From: Betaproteobacteria bacterium
GTDB taxonomy: Bacteria; Pseudomonadota; Gammaproteobacteria; Burkholderiales; Burkholderiaceae
Length of the DNA: 62,684 nt
NCBI GenBank assembly: GCA_009921765.1
Contig: RFXC01000003.1
Location: forward strand, 1 to 62,684
Direction: 5' to 3'
Shown here one piece after another: positions 61,819-62,684 of the stretch. The notes under the pieces are model-generated. The model was not told the DNA's origin. It saw only the letters and a program-made list of their open reading frames with translations, and did not search any database. Positions within the stretch are counted from its first letter, which is position 1, and every line of letters starts with the position of its first letter. Position numbers and translations under genes: made by a program.

Positions 61819-62524
61819 GTCAGGGCGCGAACTGCTTCGGCTCACCGACGTGCATGCCTGGTACGGCGAATCGCACATCCTGCACGGCATCAACCTGCAT
61901 GTGAATCAGGGCGAGGTGGTGACGCTTCTGGGCCGAAACGGTGCAGGCCGAACCACCACGCTCAAATCCATTCTCGGGCTGGTCGGTCGCCGCGCCGGTT
62001 CCATCATGGTAAATGGCACCGAAACGGTGGCCATGCCGCCGCATTCGGTGGCGCGCCTGGGAATCGGCTACTGCCCGGAAGAGCGGGGCATCTTCGCCAG
62101 TCTCTCGTGTGAGGAAAATCTGCTGCTGCCCCCAGTCATCGCACAGGGCGGCATGTCGGTCGAAGAGATCTATGCCCTGTTCCCGAACCTGAAAGAGCGG
62201 CGGGCAAGCCCCGGAACCCGCCTCTCGGGTGGCGAGCAGCAGATGCTGTCGGTGGCCCGCATCCTGCGCACCGGCGCCAATCTGCTGCTGCTCGATGAAA
62301 TCTCCGAGGGTCTGGCGCCGGTCATCGTGCAGGCGCTTGGTCGAGCCATCCGCATGCTGCGCGACAAGGGCTTCACCACGGTGATGGTGGAACAGAACTT
62401 CCGCTTTGCAGCACCACTTGCCGACCGGTTCTACATCATCGAGCACGGGCGGGTGGTTGAAACCTTCGCCGCGGCCGAGCTGGAAGCCAAGTCGGAAACA
62501 CTGAAAACATTCCTGGGCGTCTGA
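61811..62524 (+). CDS. livF: Branched-chain amino acid-type ABC transporter ATPase (LivF), Walker A Arg variant
   Basis: ATPase of 237 aa from the ATG at 61811. Signature 'RLSGGEQQMLSVARILRTGANLLLLDEISEGLAPVI' and 'VMVEQNFRFAAPLADRFYIIEHGRVVETF' fit LivF. Walker A reads 'LLGRNGAGRTTTLKSILGL', with Arg replacing the normally essential Lys; I recall such Arg variants in some LivF proteins, so this is not clearly inactivating. Pairs with LivG, which keeps the Lys. Confidence 0.88.
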   Translation: MAESGRELLRLTDVHAWYGESHILHGINLHVNQGEVVTLLGRNGAGRTTTLKSILGLVGRRAGSIMVNGTETVAMPPHSVARLGIGYCPEERGIFASLSCEENLLLPPVIAQGGMSVEEIYALFPNLKERRASPGTRLSGGEQQMLSVARILRTGANLLLLDEISEGLAPVIVQALGRAIRMLRDKGFTTVMVEQNFRFAAPLADRFYIIEHGRVVETFAAAELEAKSETLKTFLGV

Positions 62525-62578
62525 TCAACAGGCAGCAGCTTTCACTTCACTCACGATTTCATTCCAAGGAGACACACC

Positions 62579-62684
62579 ATGACTATTCGAAAGGCGCTGC
62601 GCACTTCCCTCGCAGCCGCTGCAGTCGCTCTCGCTTTTGGCGGCGCGCAGGCGCAGATTTCCGACGGCGTGATCAAGATCGGCG
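62579..62684 (+). CDS. ABC transporter substrate-binding protein, LivK-like (cut by window end)
   Basis: The first 35 codons are present: a signal peptide (MTIRKALRTSLAAAAVALAFGGAQAQ) followed by 'ISDGVIKIG', the usual start of LivK/type-1 periplasmic binding proteins. CAAGGAG precedes the ATG. Follows livF by 54 bases, so it is the receptor of the same transporter. The rest lies outside the window. Confidence 0.75.
   Translation, partial: MTIRKALRTSLAAAAVALAFGGAQAQISDGVIKIG

Noticed and set aside
1..62684. tRNA, rRNA, CRISPR, insertion sequence or prophage content
   Set aside because: No repeat array, tRNA cloverleaf, transposase or phage gene was recognised on reading; small RNAs cannot be excluded.

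Overview
The window is GC-rich, densely coded chromosomal DNA of a betaproteobacterium, most likely a Burkholderiales/Alcaligenaceae-type organism. The evidence is the number of Bug-family (tripartite tricarboxylate) receptors, TRAP transporters, CaiB/BaiF CoA-transferases and Liv-type ABC genes. I saw no rRNA, tRNA, CRISPR array, insertion sequence or prophage. No gap without a gene exceeds about 260 bases. I cannot name the species.

Layout. (1) 1-15 kb, organic-acid uptake and catabolism: a TRAP operon (dctP-dctQ-dctM), a double-domain CoA-transferase and a Bug receptor. A long minus-strand cluster (14552 down to 6985) joins a second TRAP transporter to leuC-leuD-leuB-like genes, a thiolase-like protein and an OB-fold partner. 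A small cytochrome c gene follows. (2) 15-32 kb, phosphorus scavenging: a giant exported nucleotidase/phytase-like protein; a minus-strand cluster with a TRAP-associated lipoprotein, DctP, a fused DctQM, PhnD-PhnE-PhnC and a HAD phosphatase; and two convergent PhoD-type phosphatases. (3) 32-47 kb, phosphonate island: one minus-strand operon phnC-phnD-phnE-phnA-alcohol dehydrogenase-phnW-HD oxygenase. Divergent to it run phosphonoacetaldehyde dehydrogenase (phnY), a Nudix protein, a four-gene ABC importer and a GpdQ-like phosphodiesterase. (4) 46-55 kb, membrane-lipid genes: an OlsB-like acyltransferase, a second PhnZ-like HD oxygenase, a GT4 glycosyltransferase, an Mpo1-like protein, a class-III aminotransferase, a phosphatidylserine decarboxylase paralogue, a PlcP-type phospholipase C and a CYTH-CHAD protein. 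(5) 55-62.7 kb: acetoacetate-CoA ligase, a 3-hydroxyisobutyrate-dehydrogenase-like enzyme, a SnoaL-like protein, two Bug receptors and the start of a livG-livF-livK operon.

How it fits together. Regions 2-4 look like one phosphate-starvation island of about 40 kb. 2-Aminoethylphosphonate can be transaminated by PhnW to phosphonoacetaldehyde, oxidised by PhnY to phosphonoacetate and hydrolysed by PhnA to acetate and phosphate. Secreted phosphatases release phosphate from organic esters. PlcP, the glycosyltransferase and the OlsB-like enzyme could replace phospholipids with phosphorus-free lipids.

Independent support comes from non-coding sequence. Pairs (once a triplet) of CTGTCAT-like half-sites at an exact 11-bp period, the architecture of a PhoB box, lie in the transcriptional direction upstream of the giant phosphatase, the TRAP/Phn cluster, PhoD, the phnC operon, the ABC importer, the glycosyltransferase and plcP. 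Their function is inferred, not demonstrated. The most novel-looking points are a TRAP transporter under an apparent Pho box, two PhnZ-like oxygenases without a visible partner dioxygenase, and the aminotransferase/Psd/Mpo1/OlsB/PlcP lipid neighbourhood.
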